Made by a program: the position numbers and the translations under genes
In this document: piece after piece, positions 35,354 through 43,364 of the stretch
Numbering within the stretch: position 1 is the first letter of the stretch
Layout of the letters: every line of letters begins with the position of its first letter
The notes under the pieces: generated by a model
Databases searched by the model: none
Told to the model about the DNA's origin: nothing
The model's input: only the letters and a program-made list of their open reading frames with translations
Source: Deltaproteobacteria bacterium
GTDB taxonomy: Bacteria; Myxococcota_A; Polyangia; HGW-17
Direction of reading: 5' to 3'
Length of the DNA stretch: 64,000 nt
Assembly: GCA_016937155.1 (NCBI GenBank)
Contig: JAFGWM010000062.1
Location: forward strand, 62,001 to 126,000

Positions 35354-37384
35354 CTAGGATTCTTTTTCGATTCTTCTCGGGAAAGTAAGAGTAAAGGTGG
35401 ATCCCTTTCCTTCCTCACTTTTTACTGATATTTCCCCCCTGATAAGATGTGCCATTTTACGGCTGACGCTCAAACCCAGACCTGTTCCTCCAGCGCTTCT
35501 CGTTGAAGAGCCATCAAGTTGTCTGAATTCTTCAAATATTTTTTCCTGATCCTCAGGGGCTATTCCTGTTCCTGAATCAGAAACACTGATTGAAATTGAT
35601 GAGTGAGAAGTTACAACATCAACTTTGACAAATCCTTCTGAGGTGAATTTAACTGCATTTGAAATCAAATTGGTGACGATCTGCTGGATTTTTCCACCAT
35701 CGGTCATGCAGGGAACAGGGGTATCAGGAAGTGATAGTTCAACCTTATAGTCACGTTCCCGGGTAAGACTCTGATTGCGGTTTACAGCGTCCTTAACGAG
35801 TTTTCTTATGTCCTCAACCATCTCAACGTAGAGTGGTAGTTTTCCAGCCTCCATTCTTGAATGGTCCAGTATGGTGTTTATAAGGTTAAGAAGATTTCGA
35901 CCGCTTTCTTCAATAGCTTGCATACTGTCCATTTGATCCGGGTTAATATCACCGTAATATCCTGCTGCCAGCATTTCGCTGTATCCGATTATGGCATTCA
36001 GGGGGATTCGCAGTTCGTGCGAAACATTTGCAAGGAATTCAGATTTCAGTTTGATTGCTGTTTCGATCTGCTCTTTTTGTCTTATGAGTTCTTCTCTTTG
36101 TTTCTCAAGAATTTTGGTTCTTTCCTCAAGGGCAGAGGTGACACTGTTTAGTTTGTCAAATGTTTGAATGTTTGAAATAGTAATGGTGAGAGCCGGTAGA
36201 ATCTGCTCAATGAATTCTATGGACATGTCCTGTTTCCCGGAAAGTATCAACTGTCCCGCAATGCCTGATGGGGAATCAAGTGGAATATTGATTGTAGAAC
36301 GTCCCTCAAAATCACTGTGACTGCGATTTTTCAGATTCTGAACAGGCTCCGGTATTTTTGATGAATATCCTGTTGTGGAAAGAACCTGAAATTTTTCATC
36401 CATGTTTATAAAAAGGGCAGAAGCTTCAGCCTTGGAACCCACAAGTAGTATTTCAAGTATGGATTTCCAGCTGTTTTCCATACCGGAAATGGGAGAAATG
36501 AGATCATGCAAAAATTCTTTAGTGAGTTTTACCTCCTGAGTTCTTTTTGCAACTTTATCTTCAAGCACTTTACTCCACTTTTCCAGTTCATCCATTCTTT
36601 GTTCCAGATTTGTGGCAAGGATGTTTATAAGATCACTTATCTGTCCCATTTCATCTCTTGATGTTACAGGAATGCGTGTATCCAGTGAGCCCTGACTTAA
36701 ACTGTTTACCCCTTTAATAATTCTTCTTATCGGGTTTGAAAGTGCTCTGGCAGCTCCCCATGAAAAGAAAAGTCCAATGCCGAAAACAGTGGCAAACAAG
36801 ATGAATCCGGTGATCACAGTCTGCTGTTTTTCACTTCTGGTGAGAGATGAATTTATTCTGAAAGTGGCGAATCCTGCCAGAACCTGTTTAGTTGCTATTT
36901 TGTCGGTACTGCCATGGGTGATTTGTGAAGTGTTGTAGCGTGTTACATATACAGGAGTTATGAAAGTAATTGTATTTTTTGTCTCTGAAAGTTTTTTGAT
37001 CTGCTCTTCTCTGAGATTAATCCTGTTGTCAATTTCGACAGCCATTTGAGGTGTTTCCGGGGAAAGTCTGGAGAACAGAAGTTTTCCGCTGTTATCATAA
37101 ACAGCAACACCACTGAAAAATTTTGATGAAGAAAGTCGATCAAAAGTTCCTTCCAGAAAAGTATCATCCTTTGATACCACTGCAGTTTCACTGCTTTGTG
37201 CAAGATAATAAAGAAGTTCTTCACCACGGCTTATTCTGGCCTTTTTAAGAGTTCTAATATTCAGCCAGCCCCCTATTCCACCTGTCAGAATTCCGCTGAT
37301 TAAGGCAGTCAGTGACATAATGAAGAACACTTTTCGAGAAAATAGCGGTTTGAATTTCTTGATGTCCTGAGCTAGATTTTCCAT
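35354..37384 (-). CDS. HAMP-containing sensor histidine kinase
   Basis: 676 residues: TM1 (~19-42), an extracytoplasmic sensor domain (~43-190), TM2 (~190-212), HAMP (ALSNPIRRIIKGVNSLSQGS), a coiled coil, a GAF-like region (~290-400), a second coiled coil, then the kinase core. The H-box is FLANVSHELRIPLNAI with H456, and G1/F/G2 are present (SDSGTGIAP, FEEFRQLD, GGTGLGLSV). No receiver is fused. Its gene lies 4 bp after the periplasmic binding-like protein gene, so that protein probably delivers the signal to the extracytoplasmic domain. No dedicated response-regulator gene is adjacent. Confidence 0.93.
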   Translation of the reverse strand: MENLAQDIKKFKPLFSRKVFFIMSLTALISGILTGGIGGWLNIRTLKKARISRGEELLYYLAQSSETAVVSKDDTFLEGTFDRLSSSKFFSGVAVYDNSGKLLFSRLSPETPQMAVEIDNRINLREEQIKKLSETKNTITFITPVYVTRYNTSQITHGSTDKIATKQVLAGFATFRINSSLTRSEKQQTVITGFILFATVFGIGLFFSWGAARALSNPIRRIIKGVNSLSQGSLDTRIPVTSRDEMGQISDLINILATNLEQRMDELEKWSKVLEDKVAKRTQEVKLTKEFLHDLISPISGMENSWKSILEILLVGSKAEASALFINMDEKFQVLSTTGYSSKIPEPVQNLKNRSHSDFEGRSTINIPLDSPSGIAGQLILSGKQDMSIEFIEQILPALTITISNIQTFDKLNSVTSALEERTKILEKQREELIRQKEQIETAIKLKSEFLANVSHELRIPLNAIIGYSEMLAAGYYGDINPDQMDSMQAIEESGRNLLNLINTILDHSRMEAGKLPLYVEMVEDIRKLVKDAVNRNQSLTRERDYKVELSLPDTPVPCMTDGGKIQQIVTNLISNAVKFTSEGFVKVDVVTSHSSISISVSDSGTGIAPEDQEKIFEEFRQLDGSSTRSAGGTGLGLSVSRKMAHLIRGEISVKSEEGKGSTFTLTFPRRIEKES

Positions 37385-37388
37385 ATTT

Positions 37389-38171
37389 CTACCTTGATAT
37401 TGCAGTGAATTTTATTTTTTCAAACACTTTTCCAGGGATGTCCAGTGATTCGCAGGCATCTGGATTATAGTGTTTTTTTAATTTGATTTGAGGATTATCA
37501 CCATTGATTACTGCATTTATGTATGTGGGAGTGTAGGCAACTTCAATTGAGAGCAATCCTCCCATCAGAACCTCATGTTTGCTTCTCACAAATATTTTAA
37601 CACCATATCTGTACTGAATCTGAAACAACTCCTTTAATACGAGTGCTGTTACCACATCAGGATCATCAAGGGGAATTATCAGCCAGTAGCGATTACGATT
37701 GATTTTTCGAAGTGATGCCACCATTTTTAGAATGGACACTTCATCTGAAAACAGTTTCAACTGGACTTTTAAACCACTTTTAATAAATTCCGATTTCAAC
37801 AAATTTCCGTATTTTTCAAGTCTTGAGGAACCAGTAATCAGTATTTTTCCTTCAGGTCTGGTTTTTTCATGAATTTTACCTGCAACAGTAACCCATTCCT
37901 GGACTGGAACATCCCAGGAAATTATTCGGTGATTCTTACTGACCGGTTCACCCGCCACAAATATTTCCCATAAACCTTCCCTGTCAGAACACCTTCTTGC
38001 GAGTGAGTATCCTGTTACAATACCACCCTTTTTGGGACATCCTTTCCCGGTTATTTTTGAAAATGATGAAAGATCATTTGAAATTTTTGTAAAATCTACA
38101 ACTCCAGGTTCAAAAAGAATTTCACCTTTTGCCGGAGCCAGAAGAAGAGCAAGGGTAAAGTAGAAAAACAT
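37389..38171 (-). CDS. Periplasmic protein resembling ABC-type substrate-binding proteins (PF04392-like)
   Basis: 260 residues from ATG 38171, with AGGA 8 nt upstream and only 4 nt after the previous stop; this gives a short signal peptide (MFFYFTLALLLAPAKG). The longer frame to 38282 merely shadows the upstream gene. The mature protein looks alpha/beta: KILITGSSRLEKYGNLLKS, a Lys/Arg-rich region (LRKINRNRYWLIIPLDDPD) and a C-terminal run (FVRSKHEVLMGGLLSIEV) reminiscent of the PF04392 binding-protein fold. There is no permease or ATPase nearby. It precedes a HAMP kinase by 4 bp, so a ligand-sensing accessory role is more likely than transport. Confidence 0.55.
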   Translation of the reverse strand: MFFYFTLALLLAPAKGEILFEPGVVDFTKISNDLSSFSKITGKGCPKKGGIVTGYSLARRCSDREGLWEIFVAGEPVSKNHRIISWDVPVQEWVTVAGKIHEKTRPEGKILITGSSRLEKYGNLLKSEFIKSGLKVQLKLFSDEVSILKMVASLRKINRNRYWLIIPLDDPDVVTALVLKELFQIQYRYGVKIFVRSKHEVLMGGLLSIEVAYTPTYINAVINGDNPQIKLKKHYNPDACESLDIPGKVFEKIKFTAISR

Positions 38172-38175
38172 GAGT

Positions 38176-38763
38176 TCAGTCCTGATCCAGAATAAATCTG
38201 AGTGAGATACCGATAAACCAGTGTTCAGGAGCTGTATCAATCCCCGAACAGTCTTTTTCAGGTCCTTCCCAGCATCTATCAAGATATTTTCCAGCGTAAT
38301 AATTAATTTTTGCTCCTATTTCCAGTTTTTCAGCTACGCGTTTAAAAATGGAAATACTAAAGCCAACAAGAACGCCAAAGTTAAGAAGTTCATAATTCCC
38401 CTGAGCTATTTCCCCCCCACCTGAATTGTATCTGGTGGAATAAAAAGAAGAAAATCCCCCTCCTGCTCCCAGAACAATTTTCAGATCCTCCATATCAACA
38501 CGTCTGTAAACCATAAAATCGGTGATAGCAACCCCGCCGCTGTTAAAAAGGACTCCATCACTACTGTATGCATTCAGGGTGAGTCCAACCCCATAAAACC
38601 ATTTGTCTGACCACGGTCTTTTATAGGTCAAATTTGTCATAATATCAGAGTTAAGTGGGTGATCCTGTATCCCCTTGTAGAAAATTCCACCAAAGCCTGA
38701 AGTTACCTCCACACTCTGATTTCCTGAAAGCAGTATAAGTGCAGTTACTGCAATGTGGATCAT
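38176..38763 (-). CDS. Small outer-membrane beta-barrel-like protein
   Basis: 195 residues with a short signal-peptide-like start (IHIAVTALILLSGNQS) and alternating Gly/aromatic strands (GFGGIFYKG, WFYGVGLTLNAYS, IVLGAGGGFSSFYS, WFIGISLRFIL) typical of 8-stranded barrels. Two cysteines near the end (CWEGPEKDC) may pair. Its start overlaps the cytidylyltransferase stop by 4 bp (ATGA), and the binding-like gene starts 4 nt after its stop. This coupling suggests it is part of the same sensory or envelope module. Confidence 0.7.
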   Translation of the reverse strand: MIHIAVTALILLSGNQSVEVTSGFGGIFYKGIQDHPLNSDIMTNLTYKRPWSDKWFYGVGLTLNAYSSDGVLFNSGGVAITDFMVYRRVDMEDLKIVLGAGGGFSSFYSTRYNSGGGEIAQGNYELLNFGVLVGFSISIFKRVAEKLEIGAKINYYAGKYLDRCWEGPEKDCSGIDTAPEHWFIGISLRFILDQD

Positions 38764-39473
38764 TCATTCCCCTTTTCGGATATGAGTGAGATCGCATGTT
38801 TCAGTGTTTCCGGAGTGTCAACATCCTGCCACCAGCCATCTCCAATGGAAACAGTTGTCATGAGATTCTCCGCCCCGAGAAGGGAAACACCCTCGCTAAG
38901 GGTGGGTTTTTCAAGTTTTTCAAGTGCTGATATCAGTTCGGGGGAAATACAGAAAAGTCCAGTGTCAACAGCATTGTACTGTGTCAGACTCTTACTGATT
39001 CCGATAATTCTGCCGTCATCATCAACAAGTACCTTTGTGGCATCATCCATATCGAAAATTTCATCAAGTTTGCGATCGATCATCAGGACACTGGTTGAAC
39101 CGGTTTCAGGAAGATCTGCAATAACCCTGACTGCGGCATTACTGAACACGTGATCTGCCATGGAAAGCATTACACGTTTGTCAACAAAATCCTTCGCTGC
39201 CAGAAGGCTTACACCATTTGGATCACGATATCTGTGGTTCTCAAACCAGGTTATGCTGATCCTGCCGGTGTATTCAGATTCAACATGCCGGATGATTTCA
39301 TCCCCACGATACCCGATGGTGATTGCTGTTTCGGTTATTCCGTTTTTTTCAAACTGATTCAAAAGACGTATAATTGATGGAGTACCGTTGATATCCACCA
39401 GAGGTTTTGGTCTCTCATGTGCCTTTTGAAGTCTGCTTCCCATACCTGCTGCAAGAATTATAGCTTTTCTCAT
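38760..39473 (-). CDS. Cytidylyltransferase-like NTP transferase (inositol/choline-phosphate type)
   Basis: 237 residues of the NTP_transferase fold. The nucleotide loop is LAAGMGSRLQ, followed by RPKPLVDINGTP, LLNQFEKNGITETAITIGY and a metal/substrate motif MADHVF. Near the end GISKSLTQYNAVDTGLF resembles the cytidylyltransferase half of inositol-phosphate cytidylyltransferases. It would activate an alditol- or amino-alcohol phosphate as a CDP derivative, for phospholipid or surface-glycan decoration. The exact substrate is not determinable. It is the first gene of a minus-strand run leading into a barrel, a binding-like protein and a kinase. Confidence 0.75.
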   Translation of the reverse strand: MRKAIILAAGMGSRLQKAHERPKPLVDINGTPSIIRLLNQFEKNGITETAITIGYRGDEIIRHVESEYTGRISITWFENHRYRDPNGVSLLAAKDFVDKRVMLSMADHVFSNAAVRVIADLPETGSTSVLMIDRKLDEIFDMDDATKVLVDDDGRIIGISKSLTQYNAVDTGLFCISPELISALEKLEKPTLSEGVSLLGAENLMTTVSIGDGWWQDVDTPETLKHAISLISEKGNE

Positions 39474-39516
39474 GATGTGGAGTTTACTATTTTAACGGGA
39501 TTTAGCAATATGCCAA

Positions 39517-39545
39517 TTACCTCCCATTCAGGATTATGCTATAAA
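39517..39545 (+). promoter_or_regulatory. Predicted promoter of the MutS-like gene
   Basis: TTACCT (39517-39522), a 17-bp spacer and TATAAA (39540-39545), with a TG at the extended -10 position (39537-39538). It sits in the 108-bp divergent gap, 37 bp before the ATG. The -35 element is weak, and recognition is by eye. Confidence 0.45.
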
Positions 39546-39581
39546 AAGTCTGTTTCAGCAGGAGAACACTGGAAATAAAAA

Positions 39582-41192
39582 ATGAATCGTGATTCTAATT
39601 TAAAATTTATTGATGAAAAGACAATGGCAACCACTGGATTCACCCGATACATGGATGAGTTGAATCTGAGATCTTCTCCGGGAAAATCCAGAATCCTGAA
39701 TCCCGAATTCTTCATTCATGGAGATGAGGATAAACTGAGGACACATCACAGATTGATTGAATTTATAGAAAAAAATATTTTTTCTTCCCCGGAACAGAAA
39801 ATAAGGTTATTAGCATCACTGGAAAATATTCGTGAAACATCATTGATTTATAAACAGATTGAATCATGGGGCGCTGTGGAACTCAGTCATCTTTACAGGA
39901 TTATTTCCGGAATGATTTCTCTCATTGAGCTTTTTGAGGACTGCAGTGATTCAGTAACTCCTGAGCCTAGTGTATGGACTGAGGCCAATAAAACAATCAG
40001 ATGCTGCATTTCTGGTGGATTATTTAAAATTCCATCTGATCTGAATAGCAGAAGGTTAAATCTTACTAGGGAACTGCAGAAGTTAACAAAAAACTTCCGT
40101 GAAAGTGAACAGAGATACAGACACGAAACTTCCGGACTCATAAATTTGAGTCCAACTGATCTGAGACTTGATCTTGCCGTGGGGTTTGAAAATAAGATAC
40201 TTCGAGAAAAATTAGAAAAAAGTGAACGTTTTGTAGTTATTGAAGAAACTGCTGGTTTTTCAAGATACCGCATGAAACTGAGCAAAGAACTGAACACTGT
40301 CTCGAGAAAAATAGATCTGTTGCAATCCGAGCTTTCGTTAATGGACAGTATTTTTGTTACTGAACTATCGTTATCTCTTTATCAGATTCTGATTAAAAAC
40401 TATGAGGATTGTCTTTCCTGGGTGGGGAAGATTGATTTGTGTTGTGCACAACTGGAATGGGCCATTCAAAACAACTGTTTCATTCCAGAATTATCAAAAG
40501 AACGTGAACTTAGGATAAAAGACGGGTGTCATCCATTCATAAAAAGAACTGTGGAAATTAGTGGAGGTTTTTACTATCCGGTAACCACAATATTTGATGA
40601 GCCGATAGTGAGTGTTTCTGGAGTAAACATGGGCGGAAAAAGTTCTTTTCTGAGAACAATTGGGTTAATGCAGTGCCTTTTTCAGTTTGGAGCACCTGTT
40701 CCTGCAAAGGAATACTCTTCCTCTCTGTTCAGTCATATAGCCTGGCAGGGAAGTCATCCGGATGATTCAGAAAGGGGGCTTTCCTCGTTCGGTGTTGAAA
40801 TCACAGAGCTGGTGAGGTCTTTGGAGAGGAGTAAATCACTTTATCTTTTTGATGAATTTGCAAGAAGTACCGATGTCGAAACTGCTCAAGCACTAACCTG
40901 GGGATTATTTCAGTATTTCAGAGCAAGGAGTGAAGATCTCGTAATATTTGCAGGACACCTTCACATGGTGGGATCATGGCCTGGGATTACGTCCTTGAGA
41001 GCAGGAATGCTGAAAAAAGACAGTAATGAACTTTTAAAAAGTGGTAATATATTGAAAAATCTAAATAATTTGATTGATTACTCCATATCTTTATGGGAAA
41101 ACCATCATGATTCTGATGCAATAGTGATTGCAAGAGCTCTCGGTCTAAACGAAGAAATCATATACTCTGCAAGTGAATTTGCTAAAAACTAA
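39582..41192 (+). CDS. Stand-alone MutS-family ATPase
   Basis: 536 residues, about 60% of a mismatch-repair MutS. It lacks the N-terminal mismatch-binding domain I. Residues ~60-330 are helical, like the lever/clamp core, and the ATPase follows: Walker A GVNMGGKSS (347-355), a conserved SSFGVE segment and Walker B LYLFDEFARST, where MutS has LDEIGRGT. A signature H follows in IFAGHLHMV. Similar truncated proteins are linked to chromosome-segregation (MutS2) and lysine-mutase reactivation (KamB/C) functions, but I cannot choose. It would not recognise mismatches by itself. It stands alone between divergent and downstream genes. Confidence 0.8.
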   Translation: MNRDSNLKFIDEKTMATTGFTRYMDELNLRSSPGKSRILNPEFFIHGDEDKLRTHHRLIEFIEKNIFSSPEQKIRLLASLENIRETSLIYKQIESWGAVELSHLYRIISGMISLIELFEDCSDSVTPEPSVWTEANKTIRCCISGGLFKIPSDLNSRRLNLTRELQKLTKNFRESEQRYRHETSGLINLSPTDLRLDLAVGFENKILREKLEKSERFVVIEETAGFSRYRMKLSKELNTVSRKIDLLQSELSLMDSIFVTELSLSLYQILIKNYEDCLSWVGKIDLCCAQLEWAIQNNCFIPELSKERELRIKDGCHPFIKRTVEISGGFYYPVTTIFDEPIVSVSGVNMGGKSSFLRTIGLMQCLFQFGAPVPAKEYSSSLFSHIAWQGSHPDDSERGLSSFGVEITELVRSLERSKSLYLFDEFARSTDVETAQALTWGLFQYFRARSEDLVIFAGHLHMVGSWPGITSLRAGMLKKDSNELLKSGNILKNLNNLIDYSISLWENHHDSDAIVIARALGLNEEIIYSASEFAKN

Positions 41193-41280
41193 TCATATGT
41201 TTTTAAAAGGTTTTTAAAATATACAGATCACCTTTTGTGTTGAAGATAATTTCTTTTTGCAGTTTCAACTGAAAATTAAG

Positions 41281-41309
41281 TTGATAACAGCAAAGTGCCG
41301 TGATATTGT
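41281..41309 (+). promoter_or_regulatory. Predicted promoter of the tandem barrel genes
   Basis: TTGATA (41281-41286; five of six -35 bases), a 17-bp spacer, and TATTGT (41304-41309) with a TG just upstream (41301-41302). The start codon is 88 bp further, leaving a leader of about 80 nt. The rest of the 204-bp gap (41193-41396) holds only a direct repeat of GTTTTTAAAA near 41199-41219. Confidence 0.45.
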
Positions 41310-41396
41310 GCCAGCTGAAAAATTATGAGTCGTTTTATGGTGTTTTTAAGCCATGTTACCGAATTTATGGCGCAAAATCTATAGTGAGGTTTGCAT

Positions 41397-42386
41397 ATGA
41401 AGACTTGGCTGACAATTTTCCTAGCTATCTTCTCTCTGGCAGTTCTTCCCCAGAACGCAGCATCCCAGGGAAAAAAGGTAGACAAAAAGGAAAAAAAGAA
41501 AAGTGCGGATGCTGACATTCAAATCGAAGGGGACGATGTCAAAATTGAGGAAGATGGTCCTCCAACTACGGGAAAAGTGGAAACTCCCAAAACTCCAGCG
41601 AAGGATGGTCTCGATGACGATGTGGATTCTCTGGATGTTGATACCAAACCTGCTACAAAAACAGGTCCATCAACAGCTAAGGATAAGGGTACCTCGTCTG
41701 AGTCAACCGGTGGAGATAAGGATGTCAGATCCTACTGGTCTGATATCAAGGTTGTTCCACGTAAACTGATTCTCAAACAGAATCGTGTTGAGTTGATTCC
41801 TTATTTCGGAACAACCCTCAACGATAACCTGATCAGGCACATTCTTGTGGGTGGTGAGTTCAGTTACTATATCTCTGATGCGCTGAGTTTCAGTGTGGGT
41901 GGTCACACCTACATTAAACAGCAGACCGACAGAGCATATCTCACTGGTCTTCAGCAGAGAACACTTCCCACACTTAACACCTATCTTTACAGCGCAACTC
42001 TTAATGCCAATTATGAGGCTGCATATGGCAAGATGGCTATTCACAACAGCAAGATACTCCAGTGGGGTATTTTTCTGAGTGGTGGCGTTGGTGTTACCGG
42101 TACCGAGATTATCCCGCGTAACGCAGGTCATGAATCCTGGGTTAATACCAATATTACGATTCAGGTTGGTGTGGGATTCCGTGTTTTCATAAGCAAATGG
42201 CTCACCGTGTGGCTTTCCATGAGAAACTACATGATGCAGGACAGATTTGAAAACATAAATCGTACTGAAGCAAGTGCTGCAATAGCTGAAGAAGATGCAG
42301 CAGCACGTTTTATTAACAACATAGTTTTCCAGGTTGGTCTCAGTGTATTTTTCCCGACTGACTTCGATTACACAACATTCAGGTAA
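41397..42386 (+). CDS. Outer-membrane beta-barrel protein, myxobacterial type (first of tandem pair)
   Basis: 329 residues from ATG 41397 (GAGG 7-8 nt upstream), with signal peptide MKTWLTIFLAIFSLAVLPQN then AAS. An ~85-residue disordered stretch rich in Lys, Asp, Pro and Thr precedes a barrel domain (~105-329) with strands such as VELIPYFGTTLND, HILVGGEFSYYIS and IFLSGGVGVTGTE, ending in Phe-Arg. The domain resembles the outer-membrane beta-barrel family first described in myxobacteria (OMP_myx_plus type), which often occurs as adjacent pairs. It is followed 18 bp later by a second barrel gene. Confidence 0.75.
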   Translation: MKTWLTIFLAIFSLAVLPQNAASQGKKVDKKEKKKSADADIQIEGDDVKIEEDGPPTTGKVETPKTPAKDGLDDDVDSLDVDTKPATKTGPSTAKDKGTSSESTGGDKDVRSYWSDIKVVPRKLILKQNRVELIPYFGTTLNDNLIRHILVGGEFSYYISDALSFSVGGHTYIKQQTDRAYLTGLQQRTLPTLNTYLYSATLNANYEAAYGKMAIHNSKILQWGIFLSGGVGVTGTEIIPRNAGHESWVNTNITIQVGVGFRVFISKWLTVWLSMRNYMMQDRFENINRTEASAAIAEEDAAARFINNIVFQVGLSVFFPTDFDYTTFR

Positions 42387-42404
42387 AAGGAAGGAGTGAA
42401 TAAA

Positions 42405-43271
42405 ATGCGTCGTATTATCAGTTTTCTCCTCCTTATCAATACACTGGCTGCCACTCAAGCCTATGCAGCGGATAAGAGTGATCCTCTGAAGGATGAGCCT
42501 GCGGTAAGGAAACGTATACTTTATCTACCCAAAAGACTTGAAGTTACTCCATCACTGGGTGTGAGCTTTCTACAGGATTACAAGCACAGTTTTCTGGTTG
42601 GAGCCAGAGTGGAATATCATCTCAATGATTATTTCTCATTTGGATTCAGTGCTCATTATTCACCGTTGTCAATGAATACAGGTCTGACTGATGAAATTAT
42701 GAGTACTCTTCCCTCAGAACTTGAGCAGAATACTTATGTGAATCCTACTCCTTCAAAAAGTGCCATGGAGGATGCTCTCGATACTCTGAGAGTTGTTGTG
42801 GGACCTCATGTGTCCTATACACCGGCTTTTGGTAAAATGGGGCTGTTTTCATCACTGTTTTTCAATTTCGATCTTTATTTTTATGCTGGTGTAGCATTTG
42901 TTCAGTTCGAGGCCGGAAATCTCAGTAAGTATGTTGATACGTCCACAGATAGTAAGGTACCTCAGGATCACAAACTGCATATTGACATTGAAGAAGAGAA
43001 TGGTGGATGGCAGATTGGTCCTCAGGCAGGATTCGGATTACGTATTTATCTCAACAGATGGATTGCTCTGAATGCAGAATTCAGATGGATTTATGTAAAG
43101 AGAAATCAGGCTGGATTTGATCAGAACGGTGATCGTAATTACGAGACTCTGAACGATGTAACCTATGAATACATCCGCGTTGATTCAAAAGACGCCATCT
43201 GGGAAAACACGATGTTCTTCCATTTCGGTGCAAGCTTCTTCCTTCCCAGATATGCTCCCAGAAGTGAGTAA
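42405..43271 (+). CDS. Outer-membrane beta-barrel protein (second of tandem pair)
   Basis: 288 residues from ATG 42405, with AAGGAG 8 nt upstream; the GTG at 42396 overlaps that site. The signal peptide is MRRIISFLLLINTLAATQAYA. The mature barrel opens RLEVTPSLGVSFLQDYKHSF and shows the same YHLNDYFSFGFSAHYS-like amphipathic strands as its neighbour, with a loop (~95-125) and terminal ASFFLPRYAP. It lacks the charged linker of the first barrel. The two are probably paralogues acting together in the outer membrane. Confidence 0.75.
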   Translation: MRRIISFLLLINTLAATQAYAADKSDPLKDEPAVRKRILYLPKRLEVTPSLGVSFLQDYKHSFLVGARVEYHLNDYFSFGFSAHYSPLSMNTGLTDEIMSTLPSELEQNTYVNPTPSKSAMEDALDTLRVVVGPHVSYTPAFGKMGLFSSLFFNFDLYFYAGVAFVQFEAGNLSKYVDTSTDSKVPQDHKLHIDIEEENGGWQIGPQAGFGLRIYLNRWIALNAEFRWIYVKRNQAGFDQNGDRNYETLNDVTYEYIRVDSKDAIWENTMFFHFGASFFLPRYAPRSE

Positions 43272-43313
43272 TCGAGTTTTCTTCTTCAGTTCAATAAAAA
43301 TTTAATCACAAAA

Positions 43314-43342
43314 TTGTTTCTTTTAATAACAACTGTTATAAT
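43314..43342 (+). promoter_or_regulatory. Predicted promoter of the MshEN-domain gene
   Basis: TTGTTT (43314-43319), a 17-bp spacer and a perfect TATAAT (43337-43342), with TG at the extended -10 position. Expected transcription start is near 43349, so the true start codon must be downstream, at 43365. This supports rejecting the longer frame that starts at 43314. Confidence 0.6.
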
Positions 43343-43364
43343 TCCACATCTGGATGGAATAAAT

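Noticed and set aside
38172-38282. Longer N-terminus for the binding-like protein
   Set aside because: It covers the 3' end of the barrel gene. The ATG at 38171 follows the stop by 4 nt, has AGGA upstream and yields a signal peptide.
41199-41219. Direct repeat of GTTTTTAAAA after the MutS-like gene
   Set aside because: The sequence is A/T-only apart from G and easily arises by chance; no pairing or U-tract supports a terminator.
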